46,186 nt of DNA from Clostridia bacterium (GCA_012838615.1 DUOV01000173.1:1-46186), one strand, 5' to 3'. Shown: positions 26,153 through 35,050, counted from the stretch's first letter. The notes: a model not told the origin generated them from the sequence alone. A program made the numbers and translations.

Positions 26153-27271
26153 ATGAAAAAAGTGGGTTTTTCGTTTGGTGATACAGTTTATTTAAAGCCA
26201 CAATCTAATATTTACAAGGGAACGTACTCCTGCCAAGTTTTATCCCTAAATGGAAACCTCTTAACCGTTACCTTGCCTTACGAAAAAGGAAAAGTTATTT
26301 TACTTGGGGTGGGTACTAAGGTGATGCTAAGGGCTAAAGATAACGAAGCTATAGAAGCTGAGATCGTTGACAAAAATCACGCTAAGACTTCATCCTTAGT
26401 CTTATTATTGCCAAAGGTCATATTTCCCAAAGTTAAAAGAATTGTTAGCCCAAAAGTAATCTCAATTGCTAGTGGTAAAGGGGGAACAGGAAAAACAAAT
26501 TTGTGCGTTAACTTGGCTATAGCTTTAGCCCAAAGAGGTTTGAGAGTTATTATCTTGGATGCAGATTTAGGAACCGCCAATATAGATATTCTATTAAACG
26601 TTCATACCAAATTTAATCTCCAACATCTGATAGATAACAAAAAGGATATCCTGGATATTATCGTTGAAGGGCCGGTAGGAATTAATTTTATACCTGGAGG
26701 TTCAGGAATACAAAGTCTCTCTGACTTAGACAACGCTAAATTACATCGTATTATAAATAGCCTTAAAAAATTAGATGAATTTGCAGATGTTATTCTGATT
26801 GATACGGGAGCAGGTATTTCTAAAAGTGTCATTAATTTTGTTCTGGCATCTGATGAAGTTATAGTTATTACTACACCTGAACCCCATTCCTTAGCAGATG
26901 CTTATGCTCTAATAAAAGTATTGCAACAAAAAAACCCCCATCTGAGCACCAACCTTGTCATCAACCGGGTAGAAACAAAGCAGGAAGCTGGTAAAGTCGC
27001 CCAACATATTATTTCAGTTGCCAATAGATTTTTAAAAACTAAAATAACTTATTTAGGCTATATTTTAGAAGATCAGCAAGTGAGTAAAGCCATAAAAAAA
27101 TATGTCCCGCTAATAATTTATAATCCCAACAGTAAGTCAGCCCAATGTATTAAACAACTAACTTCTAATCTACTAGGACTGGAAACTAAAAAACCGGTCA
27201 AATCGTTTTTTGACCGGTTAAAGGAAATCTTTTATTCTACAGATGTTTGCACCGGAAACCTCAGAGACTGA
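26153..27271 (+). CDS. MinD/FlhG-like ATPase with N-terminal PilZN (YcgR-N-like) domain
   Basis: 372 residues. About residues 1-95 form a beta-rich domain (FGDTVYLK ... LPYEKGKVILLGVGTKVML) resembling the YcgR N-terminal domain that usually precedes c-di-GMP-binding PilZ. The rest is a ParA/MinD ATPase: deviant Walker A SGKGGTGKT (near 105), DADLGTANIDILL, and VILIDTGAG. FlhG proteins set flagellar number and position. No PilZ RxxxR motif and no flagellar gene is nearby. Start ATG has AAAGGGTGG close upstream. The 3' end overlaps the convergent RACo-like gene by 40 bases. Confidence 0.8.
   Translation: MKKVGFSFGDTVYLKPQSNIYKGTYSCQVLSLNGNLLTVTLPYEKGKVILLGVGTKVMLRAKDNEAIEAEIVDKNHAKTSSLVLLLPKVIFPKVKRIVSPKVISIASGKGGTGKTNLCVNLAIALAQRGLRVIILDADLGTANIDILLNVHTKFNLQHLIDNKKDILDIIVEGPVGINFIPGGSGIQSLSDLDNAKLHRIINSLKKLDEFADVILIDTGAGISKSVINFVLASDEVIVITTPEPHSLADAYALIKVLQQKNPHLSTNLVINRVETKQEAGKVAQHIISVANRFLKTKITYLGYILEDQQVSKAIKKYVPLIIYNPNSKSAQCIKQLTSNLLGLETKKPVKSFFDRLKEIFYSTDVCTGNLRD
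27191..27220 (-). terminator. Terminator of the RACo-like gene, inside the convergent ATPase gene
   Basis: 11-bp perfect stem AACCGGTCAAA / TTTGACCGGTT (27192-27202 / 27209-27219), loop of six, followed on the minus strand by T6. It lies in the coding 3' end of the plus-strand ATPase. Confidence 0.7.
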
Positions 27272-29031
27272 ATAAATTCGTCTTGAAATTCGGGTTTGCT
27301 GGCTAATTCAAGGTGGATAATATTTTTAGCCAATAGCTCAGCTCGTTCTTTTTCCTGATCAGATAACAACGCTTTGATAGCGCCTATCCCTGCCCCGTTG
27401 CCAATGGCCTTAATACGACTGGCAGGTATAGCAGGAAACAGTCCAATTCCTAGAACACTTTCTACCTCTACATAATTACCAAAAGCTCCTGCCAAATAAA
27501 CTTGTTTAAGATCAGTCATGTTTAATCCTACTTCACGCAAGAGCATCCTGATTCCAGTTAAAATAGCTCCTTTGGCCAATTGTAGTTCCCGAACGTCTTT
27601 TTGTTTGAGGACTATTGGCTCGCCGCTTAGGCTCTCTTCTGGAAAAGCTAAAACAAAGTCATAACTTTTTCCGTTAGATCTTAATCGCTCCATTAAGAAG
27701 GCCATATCAGATGAAAGCAAATCCGGTTCTACAATTCGGCCAGATGGATCAATAACACCATGTTTTAATAGTTGGGCAATTAAATCGATTAACCCTGAAC
27801 CACAAATACCTTTGACTTTACTGTTACCAATTACTTTAAGTTTAAAAGTGCCATTATTTATCTCAACTTTTTCAATAGCACCTTCTGCAGCTCGCATACC
27901 GTATGTTATTTGAGCTCCCTCAAAAGCTGGTCCGGCAGCAGTTGAACAGGCCACCATTTTGTGACCGGAATTTAAGACTATTTCTCCGTTAGTTCCTAAG
28001 TCTACAGCCAAGGTAGGTTCTGAAACACGTTCCAAGCCGGTTGCTAGGATGACACCTACTGTATCTGCCCCTACAAAACCAGCAATATTAGGCAAAACAT
28101 AAAGAGAGCCTTGTTTATTGATTTTAAGTCCAATCTCTTCCGGATTCACCCTGAGTTCTCGCTGCACTACAGGTACATAGGGAGCAATAGCTAATTGGGT
28201 AGGATTTAACCCTAATAGTAAATGATGCATGCAAGTATTACCGACTACAGTTGCGCAATAGATATGTTTAGTACAAACTTTCGCTTCCTTACAGAGTTTA
28301 TTAATTATCTCGTTTAAGCAAGCAACAATTTCCTCTTGTAGTTTTTCTGTATTCCCTGCCCCTTCATTAGCATAGGTAATTCTAGAAATTACATCTCCTC
28401 CGTGTTGCCGCTGAGGGTTAGTGGCAGAAACCGTAACTAAAACTTTGCCGGTTATTAAATCGCATAAAGAGCCCACCACAGTTGTTGTACCAATATCAAA
28501 TGCTATGCCAAAAAATTCATTAGTTGTATCTCCTTGCTCTATAGCAATAAGCTCTTGATCATCAAATACGACAGTAATACCCTCTTTTGATTTGGCTAGG
28601 ATCTCCATAGCCTGTTTAGTGACTGCCAAATTAACTTGTCGATCTAGCTTTAGCTCAGCTAAAATGCGTTCTACATCGCCCTTTCCATCCTCAATTGAAG
28701 CCTTTTTAACCTTAAGGAATTTTTTAGTTAAATTAAGCTCAACAGGAAAAGTATGTGTTTTTAGCAACATGGATTTCCGATCTAAAAATTTTTCTTGAAC
28801 CGGCAGGGTAACCAACAAGTCAGAATTAACAGCAGTAGTACAGCTTAGTATTTCTTTTTTACCATCCCATTCATCACTTTCAGCCCAAACTTTACATTTG
28901 CCACATCTTCCCCTGCCCCCACAAGTAGCATCGAGCATAAATCCTCCCTGTTGCAGGACATTTAATAAAATACTCCCCCCCTCACAGTAAAGGATCGTTC
29001 CCTGTGGCTCAACTTTGATCTGATGTTTCAT
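27232..29031 (-). CDS. RACo-like ferredoxin/ASKHA-domain protein (corrinoid activation type)
   Basis: About 599 residues from the ATG at 29031. N-terminal [2Fe-2S] domain with CGGRGRCGKCKV plus a later Cys (LSCTTA), a linker, then an ASKHA-type ATPase domain (FDIGTTTVVGSL, LAVDLGTNGEI, GSGLIDL, LAGAFGNYV). Family members (RACo, RamA-like) use ATP to reduce inactive Co(II) corrinoid proteins to Co(I) in methyl transfer. No corrinoid protein or methyltransferase is in the window, so the partner is unknown. The start is chosen because the track start at 29061 lacks an RBS; GGGGGATATGGG precedes the chosen one. Confidence 0.88.
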   Translation of the reverse strand: MKHQIKVEPQGTILYCEGGSILLNVLQQGGFMLDATCGGRGRCGKCKVWAESDEWDGKKEILSCTTAVNSDLLVTLPVQEKFLDRKSMLLKTHTFPVELNLTKKFLKVKKASIEDGKGDVERILAELKLDRQVNLAVTKQAMEILAKSKEGITVVFDDQELIAIEQGDTTNEFFGIAFDIGTTTVVGSLCDLITGKVLVTVSATNPQRQHGGDVISRITYANEGAGNTEKLQEEIVACLNEIINKLCKEAKVCTKHIYCATVVGNTCMHHLLLGLNPTQLAIAPYVPVVQRELRVNPEEIGLKINKQGSLYVLPNIAGFVGADTVGVILATGLERVSEPTLAVDLGTNGEIVLNSGHKMVACSTAAGPAFEGAQITYGMRAAEGAIEKVEINNGTFKLKVIGNSKVKGICGSGLIDLIAQLLKHGVIDPSGRIVEPDLLSSDMAFLMERLRSNGKSYDFVLAFPEESLSGEPIVLKQKDVRELQLAKGAILTGIRMLLREVGLNMTDLKQVYLAGAFGNYVEVESVLGIGLFPAIPASRIKAIGNGAGIGAIKALLSDQEKERAELLAKNIIHLELASKPEFQDEFIQSLRFPVQTSVE

Positions 29032-29117
29032 AGTTTCCCATATCCCCCATGTAATTAACATTTGCCATATGATTTATCATAGCATAAATACATTGGAATA
29101 AGATAGAAAATTGACAA

Positions 29118-30002
29118 TTATTTAGATGCTGCCTCCCGTAATAACCTTTCTAGCTCATCCTTGTTAAAATTATATTTTTCTGCACAAAAATGACAAACAA
29201 GCTCAGCTTTCCCCTGTTCAGCAATCATTGCCTCCAGTTCTTCCTTGCCAAGACTTATCAAAACACTTTCCAACCGTGATTTAGAACAGGGGCAACTAAA
29301 CTCTACTGGGATTTTTTCATGAATTGTCATGGCAAAATTATTGAGAATTCTACCTAAAATTGTTTCGGGTGTTTCACCTTCTCTAATCATTTCGCTGATG
29401 GGAGGCAAATTATTAATGTTATTTTCAAGTTGAACAGCAATCTCTTCTTTAGCATTAGGTAGAAGCTGAATGATAAATCCTCCTGAAGCCAGCACCTTAT
29501 AATCAATATCAATAAGTACACCTAAAGCTACTGCCGAAGGGGTCTGCTCTGATACCTGATAATAGTATGCCAGATCCTCAGCTATCTCACCTGATACTAA
29601 AGGCACGCTACCTGTGTATGGTTCCTTTAAGCCTAGATCCTTAGTAACGTGAAGCATACCATTTTTGCCTACTGCACTACCTACATCCAGCTTGCCAGGA
29701 TACTTACTTTTAGTCTGGGTATGGGGCTCTTGGACATAGCCCCGAACTTGACCTTTAGCATTGGCACTTGCCACTACTGCTCCTAACGGGCCGTCTCCCA
29801 AGAGCCTTACAGTTACCAAATCATCTCCTTTAAGCATTGCCCCCATCATTAATGTGGCAGTTAAAACCCTACCTAAAGCAGCTGAAGCTGTAGGATAAGT
29901 TTTATGTCTTTTACAGGCCTCGTTAACTAAATTGGTAGTGGTTGCTCCAAAACCGCGTATGGAACCATTTCCGGCAGAAACTCGAATACAATAGTCTTTC
30001 AT
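29118..30002 (-). CDS. hslO: Redox-regulated chaperone Hsp33
   Basis: 294 residues from the ATG at 30002 (RBS CGGAG). N-terminal substrate-binding domain and C-terminal Zn/redox switch CPC ... CHFC (CXC and CXXC) near 240-275. It holds unfolded proteins under oxidative stress. Divergent from the small membrane protein gene. Confidence 0.95.
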   Translation of the reverse strand: MKDYCIRVSAGNGSIRGFGATTTNLVNEACKRHKTYPTASAALGRVLTATLMMGAMLKGDDLVTVRLLGDGPLGAVVASANAKGQVRGYVQEPHTQTKSKYPGKLDVGSAVGKNGMLHVTKDLGLKEPYTGSVPLVSGEIAEDLAYYYQVSEQTPSAVALGVLIDIDYKVLASGGFIIQLLPNAKEEIAVQLENNINNLPPISEMIREGETPETILGRILNNFAMTIHEKIPVEFSCPCSKSRLESVLISLGKEELEAMIAEQGKAELVCHFCAEKYNFNKDELERLLREAASK

Positions 30003-30025
30003 TTTTATCACTCCGTTTTATCTAT

Positions 30026-30054
30026 TAGACAAAATTAAAATCTCACGTTAAAAT
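30026..30054 (+). promoter_or_regulatory. Promoter of the small membrane protein gene
   Basis: TAGACA (30026-30031), 17-base spacer, TAAAAT (30049-30054), about 30 bases before the ATG. Confidence 0.5.
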
Positions 30055-30084
30055 AGTACTATCGTTTAGAAAAGGGAGATTGTT

Positions 30085-30438
30085 ATGAGTTTTGCACAAT
30101 TCATGGGTTTTCAAGCGCTACATTATCTGAGCTATATGTTTGCTGGATTTATGATCGGAACCGGTGAAGGAGTTTTAGCCAATCTTGCCTTTAATTTTGT
30201 AACTTTTTTCTTCCCAGCACTAGTTATTGCCCTTGTTATAAAGGAGTTGGCAAATTTTACCCTAAATGTTTTGTCAGTTAGTTTAAGTTTCAACACCATG
30301 ACTTATTTACTTGCCTACGCACTTCATATTCCTTTACCCAGTTGGAAATTGCTTGTCCTGGATTATGGATTAGTATCTTTACTAAGTATTCTGGGCCTGC
30401 TGGCTGGTAAAAGGCTTAAAAATTCTCAGCCCAAGTAG
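30085..30438 (+). CDS. Small integral membrane protein, function unknown
   Basis: 117 residues, three to four hydrophobic segments (about 10-30, 32-55, 60-82, 88-108), basic C terminus. Strong RBS (AAAGGGAGATTG). Not recognised as a family. Divergent from hslO, and its 3' end overlaps the convergent YkgJ-type gene by 13 bases. Confidence 0.75.
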   Translation: MSFAQFMGFQALHYLSYMFAGFMIGTGEGVLANLAFNFVTFFFPALVIALVIKELANFTLNVLSVSLSFNTMTYLLAYALHIPLPSWKLLVLDYGLVSLLSILGLLAGKRLKNSQPK

Positions 30439-31091
30439 AGTTGTTGCCAAAGCTCTGGCTTACAAATATCTTTGATAAGAACTGAGCCATAGGTAAAACG
30501 ATCTCTAAAAGGTGTATCTTCCCAATCAGCCAAGGATATTTCCGGCTCCCAAACTTCGTTAAAAAGTTTGTCCCAAGGTATATTGCTTAAACACCATTTT
30601 ACCAACTGATCTTCACCTTGATTAACTACTGTTTCCCGTAATCTTCTTGCTCTTGAACTAACAGGACAACAAATAAAAGTCTGACAAACTAAAGGACGGA
30701 AAGGGTAAATCCGGCATTTTTTAGTATCCGGATTTAGAAATACACATTTACCGTCTTCATTTCTAGCTAATGTTATATCTACTACCCTTCCCTCAGCCTG
30801 TACATAAGCATACCTTCTTATTATTTCTGCCAAAGTTTTTGTCTCTCCCTTGGGCTTTAAGCCTTGTTGAAGCATGTAAACATCTATACTGGTGAGAGGT
30901 ATTCGTTCGGAGCAACAGCCGTCACACCCCTCGCACTTATTTACCTTTTGCCTGGTACGTGTCAACTCTGCCTCTAAAATATGCTTATTTAAAGCCTCTA
31001 GGTAATCCTGGAGGCTTGCCTTTTCATCCATTATTTGCAAATCATATCCTTTTCCTTGGGGAAAAGATTTTGTAATAATTTTAACTGACAT
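30426..31091 (-). CDS. YkgJ-family cysteine-cluster (metal-chelating) protein
   Basis: 221 residues. N-terminal CEGCDGCCSERIPL and central CVFLNPDTKKCRIYPFRPLVCQTFICC are the typical CxxCxxCC and C..C.iY..RP..C spacing of the YkgJ family, thought to bind Zn or an Fe-S cluster. Function in the cell unknown. Start ATG preceded by AGGTGAGGA. Confidence 0.88.
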   Translation of the reverse strand: MSVKIITKSFPQGKGYDLQIMDEKASLQDYLEALNKHILEAELTRTRQKVNKCEGCDGCCSERIPLTSIDVYMLQQGLKPKGETKTLAEIIRRYAYVQAEGRVVDITLARNEDGKCVFLNPDTKKCRIYPFRPLVCQTFICCPVSSRARRLRETVVNQGEDQLVKWCLSNIPWDKLFNEVWEPEISLADWEDTPFRDRFTYGSVLIKDICKPELWQQLYLG

Positions 31092-31119
31092 TTCCTCACC
31101 TCAATAGCTGCAACTGTCC

Positions 31120-32040
31120 TTATATATGTAACTCTTTCCTAAGTTTATGCAAAATCAACTGGATTGTATCGGGCAAAGGAGCATTAAACTCCATGTATTC
31201 ACCGGATCTCGGATGGTTAAAACCGAGAGTTGCAGCATGTAAAGCTTGTCCTTCTAAATTAAAGTGTGATTTAGTCGGTCCATATTTAGGATCACCTACG
31301 ACAGGGTGGCCTAAATAAGACATATGAACTCGAATCTGATGAGTCCTGCCTGTTTTTAACTGCAGTTTTAAAAAAGAATAATTGCGAAACGTTTCTATAA
31401 CCCAATACTTGGTAATCGCTTCTTTACCTGTATAGATTACAGCCATCCTTTTCCGATCTTTGGGATCTCTACCTATGGGTGCCTCGATTATACCAGCAGG
31501 TTCCTGGACCACTCCATGGACTAAAGCATAATAAATACGTTTTACCGTATGCTCTTTTAGTTGTCTGGCAAGACGACGGTGGGCAAAGTCGTTTTTGGCA
31601 GCCACCAAAATCCCTGAAGTATCCTTATCGATCCGGTGAACTATTCCAGGCCTTAAGACACCGTTAATACCTGACAAATCCTTACAATGGTGTAGTAAAG
31701 CATTTACCAACGTACCTTCATAATTTCCCGCTGCCGGATGAACAACCATCCCTTGTGGTTTATTAACAACAATTATGTCTTCATCTTCAAAGAGAATATC
31801 AAGTTTGATGGCCTGCGCTTTAACCTCTAACTGTTCAGGTTTTGGGACATTAACTTCTATCCGATCTTGTTCCCGTAACTTATAATTGCTTTTTACACCT
31901 TTGTTGTTTACAAAAACTTTTCCATCATTAATCAGGGCTTGAATACGGGATCTGGACATTTCTTTTAATTGTCCGGCTAAGTACCTGTCCAGGCGTTCCC
32001 CTACAGCTTCGCTCCCTACAACAACTTTAAACACTTCCAC
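31120..32040 (-). CDS. rluD: RluA/RluD-family pseudouridine synthase
   Basis: 306 residues. N-terminal S4 domain (RLDRYLAGQL ... VFVNNKGVK), then HRIDKDTSGILVAAKN with the catalytic Asp, and LKTGRTHQIRVHMSYLGHPVVGDPKYG. It converts uridine in 23S rRNA to pseudouridine (YlyB in Bacillus). GTG start 2 bases after the lspA stop, RBS AGGTGA. Confidence 0.95.
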   Translation of the reverse strand: MEVFKVVVGSEAVGERLDRYLAGQLKEMSRSRIQALINDGKVFVNNKGVKSNYKLREQDRIEVNVPKPEQLEVKAQAIKLDILFEDEDIIVVNKPQGMVVHPAAGNYEGTLVNALLHHCKDLSGINGVLRPGIVHRIDKDTSGILVAAKNDFAHRRLARQLKEHTVKRIYYALVHGVVQEPAGIIEAPIGRDPKDRKRMAVIYTGKEAITKYWVIETFRNYSFLKLQLKTGRTHQIRVHMSYLGHPVVGDPKYGPTKSHFNLEGQALHAATLGFNHPRSGEYMEFNAPLPDTIQLILHKLRKELHI

Positions 32041-32042
32041 TA

Positions 32043-32498
32043 CTATTCACCTAATTCTTTTCCTAATTCAGGGTTGCGTAAGATTTCCCAAATCAGTAAA
32101 GACATACCGATTACGACTGCACAATCGGCAATATTAAAAACAGGCCAGATACGGAAATCAAAAAAATCTATCACATATCCTAATCTAACTCGATCTATCA
32201 GGTTTCCTAAAGCGCCACCCAAAACTAAAGACAAGGCAAACCTCACCAACTTGTATTCCGGCTTTAATTTATGATAAAAAACTATTATGAAAATTGCTGC
32301 ACCAATCCCAACCAAGATAAAAAAAGGAACACGGTTTGCTAAGATTCCAAAAGCTGCTCCTACATTTTTTACAAAGGTTAAATGAAAAATATGAGGTATA
32401 ATTGGTATAGATTGACCAACTTGCATATTTTGAGCGACAGCGTATTTAGTAATTTGATCTAACCCTAAGGTCCCAAGAACAACCAGTAACAAATGCAA
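32043..32498 (-). CDS. lspA: Lipoprotein signal peptidase (signal peptidase II)
   Basis: 151 residues, four membrane helices. NVGAAFG, the catalytic Asp pair in GNLIDR and FNIADCAVVIG. It cleaves prolipoproteins before the lipobox Cys. TTG start with AAGGAGGAATTC. A lipoprotein gene is divergent next door. Confidence 0.96.
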   Translation of the reverse strand: MHLLLVVLGTLGLDQITKYAVAQNMQVGQSIPIIPHIFHLTFVKNVGAAFGILANRVPFFILVGIGAAIFIIVFYHKLKPEYKLVRFALSLVLGGALGNLIDRVRLGYVIDFFDFRIWPVFNIADCAVVIGMSLLIWEILRNPELGKELGE

Positions 32499-32692
32499 AA
32501 GAATTCCTCCTTAGCTTTTTAAGTCGTGCTAATTTTAACATAGAGCAGCAACCTAATCAATTCAACTCTTGGCTTTGAGCATAATTTAATTCTACTTATG
32601 AAAAAATAAAATAAGAAAGGTAAGGAATTAAAACTGTTTTGTTAAAACAAAAGATACTGCTGAGAATTTAAGAAAATCTGGAGGATATAACT

Positions 32693-33118
32693 GTGAACTA
32701 TAAAACGAAAATAATATTTGCCTTGCTAATAATTTTATTTGTAACTCTTTTTACCTCATGCGCAAATGTTCAAGTGGATTTAAGCAATCCCGAAATAGTA
32801 GTACAAAAATTCATGGAAGCTCAAGCTGTAGATAACCGTCGAGTGATCAACGCTTTGTTGACAAAGGAACTCAAAGCAAAATTTAAAGAACAAAAGCTGT
32901 TTTTATATGATCGGGAAGACATCCCAAAAGGAAGTCTACTTGATAGTGAAAGTATTCTGGCCTGGGATGAGGAGGATAAAAAAGTTTATCAAATTAATTA
33001 TTCTGTCCAATATAAATTGGATGGAGAAACTAAAAAACTTGGACTGAAAGAAGCTGTGTCTCTAACTCAAAAAGATGGCAACTGGTATATAGACGATTAT
33101 GTTCCTGAAAAAGATTAA
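32693..33118 (+). CDS. Small lipoprotein of unknown function
   Basis: 141 residues. Signal sequence with lipobox LFTSC-A (Cys near 23), then a hydrophilic domain with an NTF2-like/DUF4878-type feel (IVVQKFMEAQAVDNRRVINALL ... KDGNWYIDDYVPEKD). GTG start with TGGAGGATATAACT. Divergent from lspA and closed by a strong terminator. Confidence 0.8.
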   Translation: MNYKTKIIFALLIILFVTLFTSCANVQVDLSNPEIVVQKFMEAQAVDNRRVINALLTKELKAKFKEQKLFLYDREDIPKGSLLDSESILAWDEEDKKVYQINYSVQYKLDGETKKLGLKEAVSLTQKDGNWYIDDYVPEKD

Positions 33119-33136
33119 AAGTCTTAAACCGTAAAT

Positions 33137-33180
33137 TAGGCGTTTGTCATTTTTTGCTGACAAACGCCTAGTTTACTTAT
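33137..33180 (+). terminator. Strong terminator after the lipoprotein gene
   Basis: Perfect 13-bp stem TAGGCGTTTGTCA / TGACAAACGCCTA with an 8-base loop, then GTTTACTTAT. It probably also serves the minus-strand yteA-like gene, whose stop is at 33215. Confidence 0.75.
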
Positions 33181-33214
33181 ATAAAATTTTATTTGTTTTC
33201 AAGCTCATTACCGG

Positions 33215-33940
33215 CTAACGGCGATGCTGTTTACCTACATTTATTTTCTCGTAAGGTGTATAGTCTTCCCCTGAAAAATCTTCGTAAATAACGCCATCAT
33301 CACCGATCTCATAAGGGATAGCATCTACATCTTCTACTGACCCAATATCTTCGTCAAAATCATAGTAAATGTCTGGATATTTTTTGGCGTTTGGCACATC
33401 CGAGGGGGTATCAGAGGTGCCATAACGGGCTACACTTTGCCAAGCATCTTCACCGTCAAAACTGTTTAGATCTTCTGAGTCACCCAGTTTTTCTGCTGCT
33501 GAGTCGTGGGTTAAACCGCCAAAGGGAGGAGCTATTACATCTTCCTCCAAAGGTCTAGGATGTCTATCCCCTTTTCCTTCGAAATTCGATCTACACTCTA
33601 GGCACATTGTTGATTCTGGAACTGCCTCAAGACGCTCAGCAGGTATTTCTTTTCCACAAATATCACATTTTCCATAAGAGCCAGAGGCTATTTTAGCTAA
33701 GGCGTCTTCAATTTTCATAAGCTGGATTTCAACATTTTCTTTTAAAGCTATATCTTTTCCGCGTTCAAAAACTTCAGAACCAAGATCTGCCGGATGATTA
33801 TCATAGGAAGACAACTCACTTACACTTGCCTGGAGTTCTTCTTCTAAACCATTATCCTTCATCTGCTCAATCAATTCTTGATATTCTTTTTTCATCTCTA
33901 ATAACTTTTTCTGATAATGTTGTAATTTTTGCTTATCCAT
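33215..33940 (-). CDS. TraR/DksA C4 zinc-finger protein (YteA-like)
   Basis: 241 residues. N-terminal coiled coil (about 1-35), SSYDNHPADLGSEVFER, a DksA-type C4 finger CDICGKEI ... CLECR near 96-118, and an acidic C-terminal half with repeated YDFDEDIG-like and YGTSD segments. This longer layout is typical of the YteA/YlyA group in spore-forming Firmicutes, where YlyA sits beside ileS. Probably acts on RNA polymerase; evidence for that comes from DksA. RBS AAAGGAGTC. Confidence 0.88.
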   Translation of the reverse strand: MDKQKLQHYQKKLLEMKKEYQELIEQMKDNGLEEELQASVSELSSYDNHPADLGSEVFERGKDIALKENVEIQLMKIEDALAKIASGSYGKCDICGKEIPAERLEAVPESTMCLECRSNFEGKGDRHPRPLEEDVIAPPFGGLTHDSAAEKLGDSEDLNSFDGEDAWQSVARYGTSDTPSDVPNAKKYPDIYYDFDEDIGSVEDVDAIPYEIGDDGVIYEDFSGEDYTPYEKINVGKQHRR

Positions 33941-33951
33941 AGAGACTCCTT

Positions 33952-34245
33952 TCAGCTTTGTTCCCTGACCATGCGAATTATATCTGCAATAAAATCGCTA
34001 ATAACAGGAAGATTTAGGCGAACTAAGTGCTGTAAAAAATAAATTACCAAGGCACCGAGAAGAGTAAAACCTACTGCCATCCCGATCCCTCTGGCTGTGC
34101 CTGCTAAAAAATTTATCCAAATAAGCCTTTTAGGGTCATGGAGCATTTCTACATATTCTGCTAAATTAAGCCTTTCCATTCTGGCGATAAGTTCTTCAGT
34201 TTTACTCTGAAGTTTCAACTCTGAATGAACCGTTTTATCAGCCAT
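33952..34245 (-). CDS. DUF5665-like small membrane protein
   Basis: About 97 residues from the ATG at 34245 (MADKTVHSE), preceded by GGTGGTGAA. A hydrophilic helical N-terminal half (LIARMERLNLAEYVEML) is followed by one or two hydrophobic helices (LIWINFLAGTARGIGMAVGFTLLGALVIY). The pattern matches small DUF5665-type proteins of Firmicutes. Function unknown. It lies 11 bases before the yteA-like gene, probably one operon. Confidence 0.78.
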   Translation of the reverse strand: MADKTVHSELKLQSKTEELIARMERLNLAEYVEMLHDPKRLIWINFLAGTARGIGMAVGFTLLGALVIYFLQHLVRLNLPVISDFIADIIRMVREQS

Positions 34246-34343
34246 TATGTTCACCACCGTTATCTATAATTTGCCCCAAAAACCGCAAAACAATGAATTA
34301 GCCAATAAAAAAAGCGGGCGAATGTTTTGTGGAGAAGAAAAAA

Positions 34344-34375
34344 AGTCCTGCTAAAGCAGAACTTTTACTAGATCT
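34344..34375 (-). terminator. Terminator of pduL
   Basis: AGTTCTGC-TTTA-GCAGGACT followed by T6 on the minus strand (stem 34344-34351 / 34356-34363). The stop codon (34351-34353) lies in the loop, so the stem starts inside the coding region. Confidence 0.8.
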
Positions 34376-34956
34376 CCGTTTTTAAGCATGGCCCCGTTTG
34401 CTTCATCCGTATCAAAATGGATTTCTTTAGCATACTTTGGGCTAACTCGCAGTAAAACATTATTAAAGACAACACTTCTGTCTCCTTCTACTTCTACCCG
34501 CACTCTTTGGCCATTCTCCACACCTAATTCTTCAGCCTCAGAAGTGTGGAGATGAATATGACGGGCAGCTACAATAACACCTTCCTGAAGGATAACTGAA
34601 CCTTTAGGTCCTACAATTGTAATACCCGGTGAACCTTCTAAATCCCCCGAATCTCTTACAGGTGGTTTAACTCCCAATTTATAAGAGTCAGTCAAGGAAA
34701 TTTCAATTTGTGTTCTTTTTCTTAAAGGCCCTAAAACTCTAACTCCCTCCATAGCACCTTTGGGCCCGACGATAATCACTTTTTCATTAGCCGCATATTC
34801 GCCAGGTTGGGTCAAATCTTTTACTTTAGTCAATTCATAACCTTTTCCAAACAGTTGCTCCAAATCTTCTTTAGTCAAATGGATATGTCGATTTGAAATT
34901 CCTACTGGAACAGTAAAAGCTTTTGGTTCACTTTGGTTTTGTTCTAATTCTGGCAT
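34351..34956 (-). CDS. pduL: Phosphate propanoyltransferase / phosphotransacetylase PduL
   Basis: 201 residues. The two duplicated domains show the Zn-binding VGISNRHIHLTKEDLE and AARHIHLHTSEAEELG, and RVSPKYAKEIHFDTDEANG near the end. PduL exchanges CoA and phosphate on acyl groups (acetyl or propanoyl) and can replace Pta in acetate metabolism. The short N-terminal extension (about 15 residues) does not look like a clear amphipathic microcompartment signal, and no shell gene is near, so a free cytosolic enzyme is likely. RBS AAGGAGAGG. Confidence 0.93.
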   Translation of the reverse strand: MPELEQNQSEPKAFTVPVGISNRHIHLTKEDLEQLFGKGYELTKVKDLTQPGEYAANEKVIIVGPKGAMEGVRVLGPLRKRTQIEISLTDSYKLGVKPPVRDSGDLEGSPGITIVGPKGSVILQEGVIVAARHIHLHTSEAEELGVENGQRVRVEVEGDRSVVFNNVLLRVSPKYAKEIHFDTDEANGAMLKNGDLVKVLL

Positions 34957-35050
34957 TACATTCCTCTCCTTACATCAAATATCCATTATTAATAATACAT
35001 CTTTTAAAGATTCTTTGAAACCCGGACATAACAGTATACCTATCAAAAGA

